DNA of 64,000 bases from Nostoc linckia NIES-25 (GTDB lineage: Bacteria; Cyanobacteriota; Cyanobacteriia; Cyanobacteriales; Nostocaceae). Numbering within the stretch: position 1 is the first letter of the stretch; each line of letters opens with the position of its first letter. Made by a program: the position numbers and the translations under genes. The notes beneath the pieces were generated by a model. The model worked only from the letters and a program-made list of their open reading frames with translations. It had not been told where the DNA came from and made no database searches. Location of the stretch: NCBI RefSeq assembly GCF_002368035.1, contig NZ_AP018222.1, positions 4,395,534 through 4,459,533 of the forward strand. Direction: 5' to 3'. Of this stretch, positions 61,601 to 64,000 are shown piece after piece.

Positions 61601-62434
61601 GTGTCCAAAACAATTCGCAAGTTAATCGGAGAAAATGCAGCGTTCAGAGTGAATTGCACTACTCAATTGTGGTGTTCTCTCCTACCACCACTGTGGGCAT
61701 GGTTAGCTAAAAGGCTCGAAATCTCCCCCGCCGGGAAAACCCGAATCGAAAACCGCTATAAAATATCCATTGCCAAAGACTACGGAATTGAAATTGACCC
61801 AATCTTAGAACTACACGCCGAATGGATGTGTGATATCTCACTTTATGAGCAGCGCTTGGAAGCAATAATCACTCAGATGCTTGACTTACCTACATTCAAA
61901 GCTTACATGAGCGTGTTTGATAAGTTTGGCTTTGGGTTGAGAGTGCGATCGCGCTTGCTCACCAGGATTTACCCTTTTGAGTCATTCCTGGGTATAAACG
62001 GTAAACCCGTGATTGAGTATGAGGTTCGGGAAGTCAAAAAAACCGAGCGCGATCGTAAAAATGGAGAAACCACCGTGAGGCGGTTGGCTTGCGATACCAA
62101 GCGAATTAAGTGCAACCGCAGCCGCGACACTTTCAAAATGAGGCTGGGGATGGGTACAGTTTTAGAGCAGTCGGGCGATGGACTTGTGGAAAAGGCTAGC
62201 GGCTCGTCACTATGTAGAATCAGTTTGTGGCAGTACGTCTTAACCGGCGTGGAAACTGGAAGGCTACCAGAGAACGAACTGACCAAAGAATTGATTAACT
62301 ACCGCAACTCCCTCAAAGCTAATGTTACTGAGCAAGGCGAAAAGCTGCTAGGTGGTAAACACATCCAAGGTAAGCTCATGAGTAAAGTAGTAAACCTGCT
62401 GTTTCAGGAATTGTGTAAAATTTCTCTAACCTGA
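61601..62434 (+). pseudogene. N-terminally truncated IS110-like transposase
   Basis: 277 aa from GTG at 61601. PLWAWLAKRLE, then YEQRLEAIITQML, FDKFGFGLRVRSRLLTRIYPFESFLG, FKMRLGMGTVLEQSGDG and SSLCRISLWQYVL resemble the C-terminal half of a large cyanobacterial IS110/COG3547-type family. The N-terminal RNase H-like catalytic (DEDD) domain is missing; only about 80 bp separate this start from the preceding frame. It may be a relic or a domesticated C-terminal domain. A terminator hairpin follows at 62440-62468. Confidence 0.55.
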
Positions 62435-62439
62435 TGTTA

Positions 62440-62468
62440 AAACCCTTCACATAAATGAAGGGTTTAAT
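62440..62468. terminator. Rho-independent terminator after the IS110-like fragment
   Basis: AAACCCTTCA and TGAAGGGTTT arms with a six-base loop, then TAATT. It begins six bases after the stop. Confidence 0.65.
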
Positions 62469-62525
62469 TAACAAACTTTCAGTTACCCTGAAAGAGACTA
62501 CTTAATAAGTTGTAATAATTCTATT

Positions 62526-63116
62526 ATGAGTACGGGTTCACCAGTTAATTCTCCCGAAAAGCCTCAATCCACCTTAGGTAAACGTTTGAGAAACTTCTTA
62601 GTTGCGATCGTCGCGATCGCCCTTAGCGTTGCCTTTTTCTTAGGATTGCGAACAGAAACAACTTCGGCTTCCCTGGCGAAATTAAGTGAAGCGTCCACAC
62701 CGCTAGAAGTAGCAATGACTAACGGTAAACCATCTTTAGTGGAGTTTTATGCTGATTGGTGTACTGTCTGCCAAAAAATGGCACCAGATATCGCTCAACT
62801 AGAAACAAAATATGCTGACAAACTAAATTTCGTGATGCTGAATGTGGATAATACTAAGTGGTTGCCAGAAATGCTGAAATATCGCGTGGATGGGATTCCG
62901 CACTTTGTGTTTTTGAAGCCGGGTGGAGAAACCATCGCCCAGGCGATCGGCGATCAACCCCGGACAATCATGGCTAGCAACTTAGAGGCTTTAGTTACTG
63001 GTTCATCTCTTCCCTACGGTCAAGCTAGCGGACAAGTTTCCAAATTCTCAGCCCCAGTAGCACCAACGCCTAGTCAAGATGACCCCCGCAGTCATGGTAG
63101 CCAAGTCGTAAATTAG
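62526..63116 (+). CDS. txlA: Thylakoid/membrane-anchored thioredoxin (TxlA/HCF164-like)
   Basis: 196 aa. One N-terminal helix (LVAIVAIALSVAFFLGL) anchors a thioredoxin domain (about 60-165) with the redox motif WCTVC in VEFYADWCTVCQKMAPDI, the cis-Pro segment GIPHFVFLKPGG and AIGDQP. The C-terminal 35 residues are Ser/Pro-rich. HCF164/TxlA-type proteins pass reducing power to apocytochromes for cytochrome b6f and photosystem assembly. ATG at 62526. Confidence 0.93.
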   Translation: MSTGSPVNSPEKPQSTLGKRLRNFLVAIVAIALSVAFFLGLRTETTSASLAKLSEASTPLEVAMTNGKPSLVEFYADWCTVCQKMAPDIAQLETKYADKLNFVMLNVDNTKWLPEMLKYRVDGIPHFVFLKPGGETIAQAIGDQPRTIMASNLEALVTGSSLPYGQASGQVSKFSAPVAPTPSQDDPRSHGSQVVN

Positions 63117-63320
63117 CAAAAACAACGGGGCGATCGTCAAAGCAATTCGCAATGGGCTAAGTGCGTTAGCCCAGCAGGACGTAGCCCATTGTGAATTGTT
63201 CGGTCAACGAAAGAATATAGCACTTCTTGTTTGAATGCAGTACGCCACGGTGAACAGTAGGGGCACAGCATTGCTCATACGTGTCAACTTAAGCTTAAAC
63301 GCTTAATCCACAGGTCTTTT

Positions 63321-63392
63321 ACCCCACCCCCAACCCCTCCCCTTGCTAAGGGGAGGGGCGATTTTGGCTTTAGACAAAATCGGGGTGGGGTA
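63321..63392. repeat. G/C-rich inverted repeat
   Basis: ACCCCACCCC and GGGGTGGGGT ends with inner CCCCTCCCC...GGGGAGGGG dyads. A known-looking Nostoc intergenic repeat type. Confidence 0.7.
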
Positions 63393-63530
63393 ACGCGGAT
63401 CTTGATGCTAAGTCAGAGTACTGAATATCACATCTTTACAAGGGTTTGACGTTAAGTTGACACCAATGAGTAATGCTGTACCCCTACGAAGGTTTGTATT
63501 TGACGCAAGCGAGAACGGCTATAGTTATCA

Positions 63531-63576
63531 CAGAAGGCAGAGGGCAGGAGGGAAACTAACTCCTGCCCTCTGCCTG
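63531..63576. terminator. Strong hairpin
   Basis: GGCAGAGGGCAGGA and TCCTGCCCTCTGCC are exact complements around GGGAAACTAAC. No T-run follows on the plus strand, so it may be a repeat rather than a terminator. Confidence 0.5.
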
Positions 63577-63797
63577 TGGCCAAAGCATTTGACCGAGTGT
63601 TTAAATATTTATTACCTAATAGTACTTTTTTGCTCTGACGCATGAATTCTGTTTGATAAATGAAACCCGATCGCCCTTTTGCAACCAAAAATCCCAACAC
63701 TAGGCACAATAGTACTTAAAATGCTTTTCAAAGGATTCAATCAAAAATGTCCATGCTTGAAAGCTAGGGGCTATCATCAGTCAAAAAAATTATTTAT

Positions 63798-64000
63798 ATG
63801 AATGCTGAAGATTTTTTCAACCAAGGATTCAACAATAATTTAGAAGGGAAGTATCAAGCAGCTATTACAGCTTACACCCAAGCGATTAAAGTTAATCCCG
63901 ATTACGCCGAAGCCTACCATAATCGAGGAATTATTTCAAGTAGTGTCACAGATTATCACAGTGCGATCGCCAATTTTAATCGCGCCATAGAAATCAACCC
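63798..64000 (+). CDS. Tetratricopeptide-repeat protein (3' end outside window)
   Basis: At least 67 residues from ATG at 63798. TPR units are visible: AAITAYTQAIKVNPDYAEAYHNRG, then SVTDYHSAIANFNRAIEINP. The frame runs to the window edge. The rest of the architecture cannot be seen. Confidence 0.8.
   Translation, partial: MNAEDFFNQGFNNNLEGKYQAAITAYTQAIKVNPDYAEAYHNRGIISSSVTDYHSAIANFNRAIEIN

Larger units (their letters stand above)
63117..63797. other. Intergenic region with two hairpin repeats
   Basis: About 680 bp. A CCCCACCCC...GGGGTGGGG repeat lies at 63321-63392 and a perfect 14-bp-arm hairpin at 63531-63576. No gene was recognised. The last 100 bp hold the upstream region of the TPR gene. 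Confidence 0.55.

Noticed and set aside
63531..63576. tRNA or small RNA gene
   Set aside because: One long perfect stem with no cloverleaf; it fits an intergenic repeat.

Overview
The window comes from a filamentous, probably heterocyst-forming cyanobacterium of the Nostoc/Calothrix/Tolypothrix type. GCGATCGC (HIP1) octamers are frequent. Chlorophyll genes (chlD, chlM), a CP12 module, a SigF-type sigma factor, a thylakoid-type thioredoxin and a PatA-like regulator are present. Intergenic DNA is full of Nostoc-style heptamer repeats, palindromes and miniature inverted-repeat elements. No rRNA, tRNA or CRISPR array was seen.

Region 1 (1-16.3 kb) is mostly housekeeping. A minus-strand cluster runs prfB > DUF3285 > ybeY > dgkA > trpG > MBL-fold protein. 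prfB carries the classic CTT-TGA-C programmed +1 frameshift. Beside it lies a second, degenerate RF2 gene that keeps the frameshift site but has lost GGQ and carries an extra in-frame TGA. Then come a Bax-inhibitor-1 protein, sigF, chlD, a CBS-CP12 fusion, the lptA-lptB-lptF/G export genes, a roughly 465-bp array of three tandem hairpin repeats, and purH.

Region 2 (16.4-29.9 kb) is an accessory island. It holds an unrecognised charged 288-aa protein, a translationally overlapping pair (an unrecognised 1063-aa protein and a 1319-aa SF2-helicase-like protein), an RNA ligase with an HD-Pnk end-healing enzyme, and an ankyrin/DUF4253 protein. The overlapping pair is the best candidate in the window for an undescribed system; its closeness to RNA-repair enzymes suggests defence or nucleic-acid damage response, but that is inference.

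Region 3 (29.9-46.9 kb) has two SDR oxidoreductases (one bracketed by inverted miniature elements), an esterase that appears to start with CTG, coaBC, a lipoate/octanoate-transferase-like protein, an orphan PAAR-like protein, a site-2 protease, a GHL10 glycosidase-like protein, several cyanobacterial proteins of unknown function, a DUF2267/phosphoribosyltransferase pair and a GAF-GAF-PAS adenylate cyclase.

Region 4 (46.9-64 kb) mixes signalling genes (PatA-like regulator plus receiver, Ser/Thr kinase), gene remnants (histidine kinase, Rieske-type oxygenase, split vapC, truncated IS110-like transposase), a three-gene overlapping cassette of small unknown proteins, a collagen-like secreted protein, a CPA2 antiporter with universal-stress domains, chlM, DUF423, txlA and the start of a TPR protein.
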